Of a stretch of DNA of 64,000 nucleotides, positions 1-11,500 are shown piece after piece. The stretch spans positions 25,438,001 through 25,502,000 of the forward strand of contig NW_027480422.1 of assembly GCF_051401765.1 (NCBI RefSeq), given 5' to 3'. A program made the position numbers and the translations under genes. Source of the stretch: Calliopsis andreniformis (taxonomy: Eukaryota > Arthropoda > Insecta > Hymenoptera > Andrenidae). The notes beneath the pieces were generated by a model, which saw only the letters and a list, made by a program, of their open reading frames with translations, was not told the DNA's origin and made no database searches. Positions within the stretch are counted from its first letter, which is position 1, and every line of letters starts with the position of its first letter.

Positions 1-344
1 TCTACGTTCCGTGCAACCTAGGTTTCGGTCTATGGCGTAGCTCCACCACATCGAGTTGTTAGGGCCTTAGAAGTCAATGCCAGAAGCATAAAGTACAATA
101 TAAATACAACAGTTTTTCCATTGTATAAAATGAATAATTGCAAACAGTGAGGAAGTAATGGTCATTTCTACGTTCCGTGCAACCTACGCTTCACTCTAGG
201 GCGTTGCTCCACCAGATCGAATAGTTAGGGCCTAAGAAGTCAACGCCAGAAGCATAAAATACAATATAAATACAACAGTTTTTCCCTTGTATAACAGAAA
301 TAATTGCAACCAGTGTGAAGGTTATGGTCATTTCTACGTTCCGG

Positions 345-373
345 GCAACCTAGGCTTCACTCTAGGGCGTTGC
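345..373. other. Conserved imperfect inverted repeat (example copy)
   Basis: The left arm GCAACCTAG (345-353) is complementary to CTAGG (362-366) plus TTGC (370-373), with an 8-nt loop (GCTTCACT, 354-361) and a 3-nt bulge (GCG, 367-369). The arms contain CCTAGG (349-354), itself a palindrome. The dyad is present, with substitutions, in most monomers across the window and is the strongest potential hairpin or cruciform in the repeat. Any structural role at a centromere is inference. Confidence 0.7.
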
Positions 374-430
374 TCCACCACATCGAATAGTTAGGGCCTT
401 AGAAGTCAATGCCAGAAGCATAAAATACAA

Positions 431-438
431 TATAAATA
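431..438 (+). promoter_or_regulatory. TATA-box-like TATAAATA (example copy; activity unproven)
   Basis: Monomers of the ACAATATAAATAC class carry TATAAATA, a full match to the TATAWAWR consensus. Other classes lose it: ACAAAATAAATAC, ACGATATATGTAC, ACAATCAAAATCC, ACAATAAAAATAC and ACAACATAAGTAC. Satellite transcription is known in many eukaryotes, but the motif lies in AT-rich sequence and no initiator or transcript evidence is available, so chance is a strong alternative. Confidence 0.2.
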
Positions 439-556
439 CAACAGTTTTTCCACTGTATAATATGAATAATTGCAAACAGTGTGGAAGTAATGGTCATTTC
501 TACGTTCCGGGCAAACTAGGCTTCACTCTAGGGCGTTGGTCCACCAGATCCAATAG

Positions 557-567
557 TTAGGGCCTAA
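557..567. other. TTAGG-G-CCTAA dyad (example copy)
   Basis: TTAGG and CCTAA form a perfect 5-bp inverted repeat around one G in monomers that read GTTAGGGCCTAAG. The alternative class reads TTAGGGCCTTAG and loses part of the symmetry; others read CTACGGCC or CTAGGGCC. The element contains one TTAGGG hexamer but is not a telomeric tandem array. Confidence 0.6.
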
Positions 568-2995
568 GAAGTCAACGCCTGAAGCATAAAATACAATATA
601 AATACAACAGTTTTTCCATTGCATAAAACGAATAATTGCAACCAGTATGAAAGTTATGGTTATTTCTACGTTCAGGGCAACCTAGGCTTCACCCTAGGGC
701 GTTGCTCCACCAGATCGAATAGTTAGGGCCTAAGAAGTCAACGCCAGAAGCATAAAACACGATATATGTACAACAGTCTTTCCATCGTATAAAACGAATA
801 ATTGCAACCAGTCTGATAGTTATGGTCATTTCTACGTTCCGTGCAATCTAGGCTTCACTCTAGGGCGTTGCTCCACCAGATCGAATAGTTAGGGGCTAAG
901 AAGTCAGCGCCAGAAGCATAAAATACAATATAAATACAACAGTTTTACCATCGTATAACAGGAATAATTGCAACCAGTGTGAAAGTTATGGTCATTTCTA
1001 CGTTCCGGGCAACCTAGGCTTCACTCTAGGGCGTTGCTCCACCACATCGAATAGCTACGGCCTTAGAAGCCAACGCCATAACTATAAAAAACAATATAAA
1101 TACAACAGTTTTTCCATTGTATAAAATGAATAATTGCAAACAGTGTGGAGGTAATGGTCATTTCTACTTTCCGGGAAACCTAGGCTTCACTCTAGGGCGT
1201 TGCTCCACCACATCGAATAGCTACGGTCTTAGGAGTCAACGCCAGAGGCATAAAATACAAAATAAATACAAAAGTTTTTCCATCGTATAACAAGAATAAT
1301 TGCTACCAGTGTGATAGTGATGGTCATTTCTACATTCCGGCCAACCCAAACTTCACTCTAGGACCATGCTCCACCAGATCGAATAGTTAGGGCCTAAGAA
1401 GTCAACGCCAGAAGCATAAAATACAATATAAATACAACAGTTTTTCCCTTGTATGGCAGGAATAATTGCAACCAGTGTGAAAGCTATGGTCATTTCTACG
1501 TTCCGGGCAAAATAGAATTCACTCTAGGGCGTTGCTCAGCCACATCGAATAGTTAGGGCCTTAGAAGTCAATGCCAGAAGCACAAAATACAATATAAATA
1601 CAACAGTTTTTCCACTGTATAATATGAATAATTGCAAACAGTGTGGAAGTAATGGTCATTTCTACGTTCCGGGCAACCTAGGCTTCACTCTAGGGCGTTG
1701 GTCCACCAGATCCAATAGTTAGGGCCTAAGAAGTCAACGCCAGGAGCACCAAATATAAAATAAATACAACAGTTTTTCCGTCGTATAAAACGAATAATTG
1801 CAACCAGTGTGAAAGTTATGGTGATTTCTACGTTCCGCGCAACCTAGGCTTCACCCTAGGGCGTTGCTTCACCTGATCGAATAGTTAGGGCCTAAGAAGT
1901 CATCGCCAGAGGCATAAAATACGATATGTGTACAACAGTTTTTCCATCGTATAAAACGAATAATTGCAACCAGTGTGAAAGTAATAGCCATTTCTACGTT
2001 GCGGGCATCCTAGACTTAACTCTGAGTCATTGCTACACCAGATCGAATACGTACGGCCTTAGAAGTCAACGCCAGAAGTATAAAGTACAATCAAAATCCA
2101 ACAGTTTGTCCATCGTATAGCTGGAATAATTGCAACCAGAGTGAAAGTAATGGTCATTTCTACCTTTCGGGCGACCTAGGCTCCACTCTAGGGCGTTGCT
2201 CCACCAGATGGAATAGCTAGGGCCTTAGAAGTCAATGCCAGAAGCATAAAATACAAAATAAATACAACAGTTTTTCCATCGTATAACAAGAATAATTGCA
2301 ACCAGTGTGAAAGTAATGGTCATTTCTACATTCCGGGCAACCTAGGCTTGACTCTAGGGCGTTGGTTCACCGGATCGAATAGTTAGGGCCAAAGAAGTCA
2401 ACGCCCGAAGCATAAAATACAACATAAGTACAGCAGTTTTTCAATCGTATAACAGGAATAATTGCAACCAGTGTGAAAGTACAGGTCATTTTTACGTTCC
2501 GGGCAACCTAGGCTTCGCTCAAGGGCGTTGCTCCACCACATCGAATAGTTAGGGCCTTAGAAGTCAACGCCTGAAGCATAAAATACAATAAAAATACAAC
2601 ATTTTTTTCATCGTATAACAGGAATAATTGCAACCAGTCTGAAAGATATGGTCATTTCTACGTTCCGGGCAACCTAGGCTTCACTCTAGGGCGTTGGTCC
2701 TCCACATCTAACAGTTAGGGCCTAAGAAGTCAACGCCAGAAGCACCAAATACAATATAAATACAACAGTTTTTCCATCGTATAAAACGAATAATTGCAAC
2801 CAGTATGAAAGTTATGGTCATTTCTACGTTCCGGGCAACCTGGGCTTCACCCTATGGCGTTGCTCCACCACATCGAATAGCTACGGCCTTAGCAGTCAAC
2901 GCCAGAGGCATAAAATACAAAATAAATACAACAGTTTTTCCATCGTATAACGAGAATAATTGCAACCAGTGTGAAAGCGATGGTCATTTCTACGT

Positions 2996-5900
2996 TCCGG
3001 GCAACCTAGGCTTCACTCTAGGGCGTTGGTCCACCAGATCCAATAGTTAGGGCCTAAGAAGTCAACGCCTGAAGCATAAAATACAATATAAATACGACAG
3101 TTTTTCCATTGCATAAAACGAATAATTGCAACCAGTATGAGAGTTATGGTTATTTCTACGTTCAGGGCAACCTAGGCTTCACCCTAGGGCGTTGCTCCAC
3201 CAGATCGAATAGTTAGGGCCTAAGAAGTCAACGCCAGAAGCATAACATACGATATATGTACAACAGTCTTTCCATCGTATAAAACGAATAATTGCAACCA
3301 GTCTGATAGTTATGGTCATTTCTACGTTCCGTGCAATCTAGGCTTCACTCTAGGGCGTTGCTGCACCAGATCGAATAGTTAGGGGCTAAGAAGTCAACGC
3401 CAGAAGCATAAAATACAATATAAATACAACAGTTTTACCATCGTATAACAGGAATAATTGCAACCAGTGTGAAAGTTATGGTCATTTCTACGTTCCGTGC
3501 AACCTAGGCTTCACTTTAGGGCGTTGCTCCACCAGATCGAATAGTTAGGGCGTAAGAAGTCAACGCCAGATGCATAAAATACAATAAAAATACAACAGTT
3601 TTTCCCTTGTATAACAGAAATAATTGCAACCAGTATGAATGTTATGGTCATTTCTACGTTCCGGGCAACCTAGGCTTCACTCTAGGGCGTTGGTCCGCCA
3701 GAACCAATAGCTAGGGCCTAAGAAGTCAACGCCAGAAGCATAAAATACAGTATAAATACAACAGTCTTTCCCTTGTATAACAGAAGTAATTGCAACCAGT
3801 GTGAAAGCTATGGTCATTTCTACGTTCCGGGCAACCTAGGCTTCACTCTAGGGCGTTGTTCCACCAGAGCGAATAGTTAGGGCCTAAGAAGTCAACGCCT
3901 GAAGCATAAAATGCAATATAAATACAACTGTCTTTCCATTGTATAAAACGAATAATTGCAACCAGTCTGATAGTTATGGTCATTTCTACTTTCCGGGCAA
4001 CCTGGGCTTCACTCTAGGGCGTTTCTCCACCATATCGAATAGCTACGGCCTTAGAAGTCAACGTCTGAAGCATAAAATATAATATAAATACAACCGTTTT
4101 TCCATCGTATAACAGGAATAATTGGAACCAGTGTGAAAGACATGTTCATTTCTACATTCCGGGCAACCTAGGCTTCACTCTAGGGCGTTGCTCCTCCAGA
4201 TAGAATAGTTAGGGCCCAGGAAGTCAACGCCAGAAGCATAAAATAAAATAAAAATTCAACAGTGTTTCCATCGTATAAAACGAATAATTCCAACCAGTAT
4301 GAATGTTATGGTCATTTCTACGTTCCGGACAACCTAGGCTTCACTCTAGGGCGTTTCTCCACCACATCGAATAGCTACGGCCTTAGAAGTCAACGTCTGA
4401 AGCATAAAATATAATATAAATACAACAGTTTTTCCATCGTATAACAGGAATAATTGCAACCAGTGTGAAAGACATGGTCATTTCTACGTTCCGGGCAACC
4501 TAGGCTTTACTCTAGGGCGTTGCTCCACCACATCGAATAGCTACGGCCTTAGGAGCCAACGCCAGAGGCTTAAAATACAAAATAAATACAACAGTTTTTC
4601 CATCGTATAACAGGAATAATTGCAAACAGTGTGAAAGATATGGTCATTTCTACGCTGCGGGCATCCTAGGCTTCACTCTAGGGCATTGCTCCACCACATG
4701 GAATAGCTACGGCCTTAGAAGTCAACGCCATAACTATAAAAAACAATATAAATACAACAGTCTTTCCATTGTATAAAATGAATGATTGCAACCAGAGTGA
4801 AGGTGATGGTCATTCCTACGTCCCGGGCAACCTAGGCTTCACGCTAGGCCGTTGCCCCACCAGATCGTATAGCTAGGGACTTAGAAGTCAACGCTAGAAG
4901 CATAAAATAGAATCAAAGTACAACAGTTTTTCCATCGTATAAAACGAATAATTGCAACCAATATGAATGTTATGGTCATTTCTACGTTCCGGGCAACCTA
5001 TGCTTCACTCTACGGCGTTGCTCCACCACATCGAATAGCTACGGCCTTAGGAGTCAACGCCAGAGGCATAAAATACAAAATAAATACAACAGTTTTTCCA
5101 TCGTATAACAAGAATAATTGCAACCAGTTTGACAGTGATGGTCATTTCTACATTCCGGGCAACCTAGGCTTCACCCTAGGGCTATGCTCCATCAGATTGA
5201 ATAGGTAGTGCCTAAGAAGTCAACGCCAGAAGCATAAAATACAATATAAATGCAACAGTTTTTGCCTTGAATAACAGGAATAATTGCAACCAGTGTGAAA
5301 GCTATGGTCATTTCTACGTTCCGGGCAACCTAGGCTACACTCTAGGGCGTGGCTCCACCACATCGAATAGCTAGGGCCTTAGAAGTCAATGCCAGAAGCA
5401 TAAAATGCCATATAAATACAACAGTTGTTCCACTGTATAATATGAATAATTGCAAACAGTGTGGAAGTAATGGTCATTTCTACGTTCCGGGCAACCTAGG
5501 ATTCACACTAGGGCGTTGCTCAACCACATTGAATAGCTACGGCCCTAGAAGGCAGCGCCATAACTATAAAATACAATATAAATACAACATTCTATCCATC
5601 GTATAAAACGAATAATTGCAACCAGTCTGATAGCTATGGTCATTTCTACGTTCCGGGCAACCTAGGCTTGACCCTAGGTCGTTGCTCCACAGATCGAATA
5701 GTTAGGGCCTAAGCAGTCAATGCCAGAAGCATAAAATACGATATATGTACAACAGTTTTTCCATCGCATAAAATGAGTAATTGCAACCAGTGTGAAAGGT
5801 ATGGTCATTTCTACGTTCCGGGCAACCTAGGCTTCACTCTAGGGCGTTTCTCCACCACATCGAATAGCTACGGCCTTAGAAGTCAACGCCTGAAGCATAA

Positions 5901-8570
5901 AATATAATATAAGTACAACAGTTTTTCCATCGTATAACAGGAATAATTGCAACCAGTGTGAAAGACATGGTCATTTCTACTTTCCGGGCAATCTAGGCTT
6001 CACTCTAGGGCGTTTCTCCACCACATCGAATAGCTGCGGCCTTAGGAGTCAACGCCAAAAGCATAAAATACAGTATAAATACAACAGTTTTTCAATCGTA
6101 TAAAAGGAATAATTGCAAACAGTGTGAAAGGTATGGACATTTCTACGTTGCGGGCATCCTAGGCTTCACTCTATGGCTATGCTCCATCAGATCGAATAGT
6201 CAGTGCCTAAGAAGTCGACGCCAGAAGCATAAAATACAATATAAATGCAACAGTTTTTCCCTTGTATAACAGGAATAATTGCAACCAGTGTGAAAGCTAT
6301 GGTCATTTCTACATTCCGGGCAACCTAGGCTACACTCTAGGGCGTTGCTCCACCAGATCGAACAGATAGGGCCTAAGAAGTCAACGTCAAAAGCACAAAA
6401 TACAATATAAATACATCAGTTTTTCCCTTGTATAACAAGAATAATTGCAACCTGTGTGAAAGCTATGGTCATTTCTACGTTCCGGGCAACCTAGGCTTCA
6501 CTCTAGGGCGTTGCTCCACCACATCGAATAGTTAGGGCCTTAGAAGTCAATGCGAGAAGCATAAAATGCCATATAAATACAACAGTTTTTTCATCGTATA
6601 ACAAGAATAATTGCTACCAGTGTGAAAGTGATGGTCATTTCTACATTCCGGGCAACCTAGGTTTCACTCTAGGGCCATGCTCCACCAGATCGAATAGTTA
6701 GGGCCTAAGAAGTCAACGCCAGAAGCATAAAATACAATATAAATACAACAGTTTTTCCATTGCATAAAACGAATAATTGCAACCAGTATGAAAGTTATGG
6801 TTATTTCTACGTTCAGGGCAACCTAGGCTTCACCCTAGGGCGTTGCTCCACCAGATCGAATAGTTAGGGCCTAAGAAGTCAACGCCAGAAGCATAAAATA
6901 CGATATATGTACAACAGTCTTTCCATCGTATAAAACGAATAATTGCAACCAGTCTGATAGTTATGGTCATTTCTACGTTCCGGGCAACCTAGGCTTCACT
7001 CTAGGGCGTTGGTCCACCAGATCCAATAGTTAGGGCCTAAGAAGTCAACGCCTGAAGCATAAAATACAATATAAATACAACAGTTTTTCCATTGCATAAA
7101 ACGAATAATTGCAACCAGTATGAAGGTTATGGTTATTTCTACGTTCAGGGCAACCTAGGCTTCACCCTAGGGCGTTGCTCCACCAGATCGAATAGTTAGG
7201 GCCTAAGAAGTCAACGCCAGAAGCATAAAATACGATATATGTACAACAGTCTTTCCATCGTATAAAACGAATAATTGCAACCAGTCTGATAGTTATGGTC
7301 ATTTCTACGTTCCGTGCAATCTAGGCTTCACTCTAGGGCGTTGCTCCACCAGATCGAATAGTTAGGGGCTAAGAAGTCAGCGCCAGAAGCATAAAATACA
7401 ATATAAATACAACAGTTTTTCCATCGTATAACAAGAATAATTGCTACCAGTGTGATAGTGATGGTCATTTCTACATTCCGGCCAACCCAAACTTCACTCT
7501 AGGACCATGCTGCACCAGATCGAATAGTTAGGGCCTAAGAAGTCAACGCCAGAAGCATAGAATACAATATAAATACAACAGTTTTTCCCTTGTATGGCAG
7601 GAATAATTGCAACCAGTGTGAAAGCTATGGTCATTTCTACGTTCCGGGCAACCTAGAATTCACTCTAGGGCGTTGCTCAGCCACATCGAATAGTTAGGGC
7701 CTTAGAAGTCAATGCCAGAAGCACAAAATACAATATAAATACAACAGTTTTTCCACTGTATAATATGAATAATTGCAAACAGTGTGGAAGTAATGGTCAT
7801 TTCTACGTTCCGGGCAACCTAGGCTTCACTCTAGGGCGTTGGTCCACCAGATCCAATAGTTAGGGCCTAAGAAGTCAACGCCAGGAGCACCAAATATAAA
7901 ATAAATACAACAGTTTTTCCATCGTATAAAACGAATAATTGCAACAAGTGTGAAAGTAATAGCCATTTCTACGTTGCGGGCATCCTAGACTTAACTCTGA
8001 GTCATTGCTACACCAGATCGAATACGTAAGGCCTTAGAAGTCAACGCCAGAAGTATAAAGTACAATCAAAATCCAACAGTTTGTCCATCGTATAGCTGGA
8101 ATAATTGCAACCAGAGTGAAAGTAATGGTCATTTCTACCTTTCGGGCGACCTAGGCTCCACTCTAGGGCGTTGCTCCACCAGATGGAATAGCTAGGGCCT
8201 TAGAAGTCAATGCCAGAAGCATAAAATACAAAATAAATACAACAGTTTTTCCATCGTATAAAACGAATAATTCCAACCAGTATGAATGTTATGGTCATTT
8301 CTACGTTCCGGACAACCTAGGCTTCACTCTAGGGCGTTTCTCCACCACATCGAATAGCTACGGCCTTAGAAGTCAACGTCTGAAGCATAAAATATAATAT
8401 AAATACAACAGTTTTTCCATCGTATAACAGGAATAATTGCAACCAGTGTGAAAGACATGGTCATTTCTACGTTCCGGGCAACCTAGGCTTTACTCTAGGG
8501 CGTTGCTCCACCACATCGAATAGCTACGGCCTTAGGAGCCAACGCCAGAGGCTCAAAATACAAAATAAAT
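2996..8570 (+). repeat. Mosaic satellite block, no single higher-order period
   Basis: All 166-bp monomers. Recognisable internal copies: 3,028-3,430 matches 538-940 (offset 2,490) and 7,011-7,413 (offset 3,983); 4,266-4,755 matches 8,249-8,738 (offset 3,983); 6,181-6,735 matches 9,335-9,889 (offset 3,154); about 7,425-8,260 matches 1,284-2,285 but lacks one monomer. About 5,060-5,770 matches 35,930-36,640, nearly 31 kb away. A single-base deletion lies near 5,690 (GCTCCACAGATCG in place of GCTCCACCAGATCG). No gene or other element is visible. Confidence 0.8.
6751..7414 (+). repeat. Local two-monomer tandem duplication (332-bp step)
   Basis: The dimer containing CATTGCATAAAACGAAT and TTATTTCTACGTTCAGG at 6,751 onward recurs 332 bp later at 7,083 onward, including the following GATATATGTACAACAGTC monomer. 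Elsewhere (538, 3,028 and 10,165) this dimer occurs once per block, so a two-monomer duplication here is the simplest reading. Confidence 0.75.
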
Positions 8571-11500
8571 ACAACAGTTTTTCCATCGTATAACAGGAAT
8601 AATTGCAAACAGTGTGAAAGATATGGTCATTTCTACCCTGCGGGCATCCTAGGCTTCACTCTAGGGCATTGCTCCACCACATGGAATAGCTACGGCCTTA
8701 GAAGTCAACGCCATAACTATAAAAAACAATACAAATACAACAGTTTTTCCATTGTATAAAATGAATAATTGCAAACAGTGTGGAGGTAATGGTCATTTCT
8801 ACTTTCCGGGCAACCTAGGCTTCACTCTAGGGCGTTTCTCCCCCATATCGAATAGCTACGGCCTTAGAAGTCAACGTCTGAAGCATAAAATATAATATAA
8901 ATACAACAGTTTTTCCATCGTATAACAGGAATAATTGCAACCAGTGTGAAAGACATGGTCAATTCTACGTTCCGGGCAACCTAGGCTTCATTCCAGGGCG
9001 TTGCTCCACCACATCGAATAGTTACGGCCTTAGGCGTCAACGCCAGAGGCATAAAATACAAAATAAATACAACAGTTTTTCCATCGTATAACAAGACTAA
9101 TTGCAACCAGTGTGAAAGTGATGGTCATTTCTACGTTCCGGGTAACCTAGGCTTCACTCTAGGGCGTTGCTCCACCACATCGAATAGCTACGGCCTTAGG
9201 AGTCAACGCCAGAGGCTTAAAATACAAAATAAATACAACAGTTTTTCCATCGTATAACAAGAATAATTGCAACCTGTTTGAAAGTGATGGTCATTTCTAC
9301 ATTCCGGGCAACCTAGGCTTCACTCTAGGGCTATGCTCCATCAGATCGAATAGTCAGTGCCTAAGAAGTCGACGCCAGAAGCATAAAATACAATATAAAT
9401 GCAACAGTTTTTCCCTTGTATAACAGGAATAATTGCAACCAGTGTGAAAGCTATGGTCATTTCTACATTCCGGGCAACCTAGGCTACACTCTAGGGCGTT
9501 GCTCCACCAGATCGAACAGATAGGGCCTAAGAAGTCAACGCCAAAAGCACAAAATACAATATAAATACAACAGTTTTTCCCTTGTATAACAAGAATAATT
9601 GCAACCTGTGTGAAAGCTATGGTCATTTCTACGTTCCGGGCAACCTAGGCTTCACTCTAGGGCGTTGCTCCACCACATCGAATAGTTAGGGCCTTAGAAG
9701 TCAATGCGAGAAGCATAAAATGCCATATAAATACAACAGTTTTTTCATCGTATAACAAGAATAATTGCTACCAGTGTGAAAGTGATGGTCATTTCTACAT
9801 TCCGGGCAACCTAGGCTACACTCTAGGGCCATGCTCCACCAGATCGAATAGTTAGGGCCTAAGAAGTCAACGCCAGAAGCATAACATACAATATAAATAC
9901 AACAGTTTTTCCCTTGTATAACAGAAATAATTGCAACCAGTGTGAAAGCTATGGTCATTTCTACATTCCGGGCAACCTAGGCTTCACTCTAGGGCGTTGC
10001 TCCACCACATCGAATAGTTAGGGCCTTAGAAGTCAATGCCAGAAGCATAAAATACAATATAAATACAACAGTTTTTCCACTGTATAATATGAATAATTGC
10101 AAACAGTGTGGAAGTAATGGTCATTTCTACGTTCCGGGCAACCTAGGCTTCACTCTAGGGCGTTGGTCCACCAGATCCAATAGTTAGGGCCTAAGAAGTC
10201 AACGCCTGAAGCATAAAATACAATATAAATACAACAGTTTTTCCATTGCATAAAACGAATAATTGCAACCAGTATGAAAGTTATGGTTATTTCTACGTTC
10301 AGGGCAACCTAGGCTTCACCCTAGGGCGTTGCTCCACCAGATCGAATAGTTAGGGCCTAAGAAGTCAACGCCAGAAGCATAAAATACGATATATGTACAA
10401 CAGTCTTTCCATCGTATAAAACGAATAATTGCAACCAGTCTGATAGTTATGGTCATTTCTACGTTCCGTGCAATCTAGGCTTCACTCTAGGGCGTTGCTC
10501 CACCAGATCGAATAGTTAGGGGCTAAGAAGTCAGCGCCAGAAGCATAAAATACAATATAAATACAACAGTTTTACCATCGTATAACAGGAATAATTGCAA
10601 CCAGTGTGAAAGTTATGGTCATTTCTACGTTCCGGGCAACCTAGGCTTCACTCTAGGGCGTTGCTCCACCACATCGAATAGCTACGGCCTTAGAAGCCAA
10701 CGCCATAACTATAAAAAACAATATAAATACAACAGTTTTTCCATTGTATAAAATGAATAATTGCAAACAGTGTGGAGGTAATGGTCATTTCTACTTTCCG
10801 GGAAACCTAGGCTTCACTCTAGGGCGTTGCTCCACCACATCGAATAGCTACGGTCTTAGGAGTCAACGCCAGAGGCATAAAATACAAAATAAATACAACA
10901 GTTTTTCCATCGTATAACAAGAATAATTGCTACCAGTGTGATAGTGATGGTCATTTCTACATTCCGGCCAACCCAAACTTCACTCTAGGGCCATGCTCCA
11001 CCAGATCGAATAGTTAGGGCCTAAGAAGTCAACGCCACAAGCATAAAGTACAATATAAATACAACAGTTTTTCCCTTGTATGGCAGGAATAATTGCAACC
11101 AGTGTGAAAGCTATGGTCATTTCTACGTTCCGGGCAACCTAGAATTCACTCTAGGGCGTTGCTCAGCCACATCGAATAGTTAGGGCCTCAGAAGTCAATG
11201 CCAGAAGCACAAAATACAATATAAATACAACAGTTTTTCCACTGTATAATATGAATAATTGCAAACAGTGTGGAAGTAATGGTCATTTCTACGTTCCGGG
11301 CAACCTAGGCTTCACTCTAGGGCGTTGGTCCACCAGATCCAATAGTTAGGGCCTAAGAAGTCAACGCCAGGAGCACCAAATATAAAATAAATACAACAGT
11401 TTTTCCGTCGTATAAAACGAATAATTGCAACCAGTGTGAAAGTTATGGTGATTTCTACGTTCCGCGCAACCTAGGCTTCACCCTAGGGCGTTGCTTCACC

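Larger units (their letters stand above)
326..491 (+). repeat. Example 166-bp monomer used as register
   Basis: One complete monomer in the register used here, starting GGTCATTTCTACG and ending just before the next GGTCAT at 492. In order it holds: a GC-rich half with an imperfect dyad (345-373) around a CCTAGG site; GTTGCTCCACC; CACATCGAATAG (CAGATCGAATAG in the other common form); TTAGGGCC; AAGTCAAYGCCAGAAGC; then an AT-rich half with ATACAATATAAATACAAC, a T5 tract, and GAATAATTGCAA. The consensus I assembled by eye has 36 C and 33 G in 166 bp (about 42% GC) and six CpG sites. Confidence 0.95.
1..2995 (+). repeat. Left mosaic block; 343-2,995 copied at 13,622-16,274
   Basis: Bases 1 to about 620 match 39,837-40,456 and further copies near 42.5 and 44.8 kb, marked by GTTTCGGTCTATGGCGTAGC. 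From about 343 to 2,995 (16 monomers) the block matches 13,622-16,274 at an offset of 13,279 bp (80 monomers minus 1 bp). From about 343 to 2,150 it also matches about 9,970-11,777 at an offset of 9,627 bp. The match with the 13.6-kb copy ends where 2,996 reads TTCCGGGCAACCTAGGCTTC and the copy reads TTCCGGGCGACCTAGGCTAC. Confidence 0.85.

Noticed and set aside
326..491. CENP-B box (NTTCGNNNNANNCGGGN)
   Set aside because: I checked the consensus around TTCCGGGC and, on the minus strand, around ATTCGATC. Neither has the TTCG, A and CGGG elements at the required spacing.
550..570. Interstitial telomere tract
   Set aside because: Only one TTAGGG per monomer, never in tandem, so it is not a telomeric array.
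1926..2120. Plus-strand open frames of 63-85 codons (for example at 1,926, 5,349, 16,367 and 48,671)
   Set aside because: Same cause as above; identical copies return at HOR offsets (11,553 and 15,205; 18,856, 20,848, 22,508 and 23,504). Nothing suggests selection on the protein.
2905..2930. AATAAA polyadenylation-signal-like strings in ACAAAATAAATAC monomers
   Set aside because: They arise from one base change in an AT-rich segment, and there is no gene upstream for them to serve.
9354..9626. Recurrent minus-strand open frames of about 85-90 codons beginning MTIAFTLVAII and rich in Cys, Ile and Phe, found dozens of times in the window
   Set aside because: They span about 1.55 monomers and read the same DNA in successive frames, because 166 is not divisible by 3. 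They recur exactly with the monomer classes, stop at fixed monomer positions, and have no domain, promoter or codon signature. They are satellite by-products, not genes.
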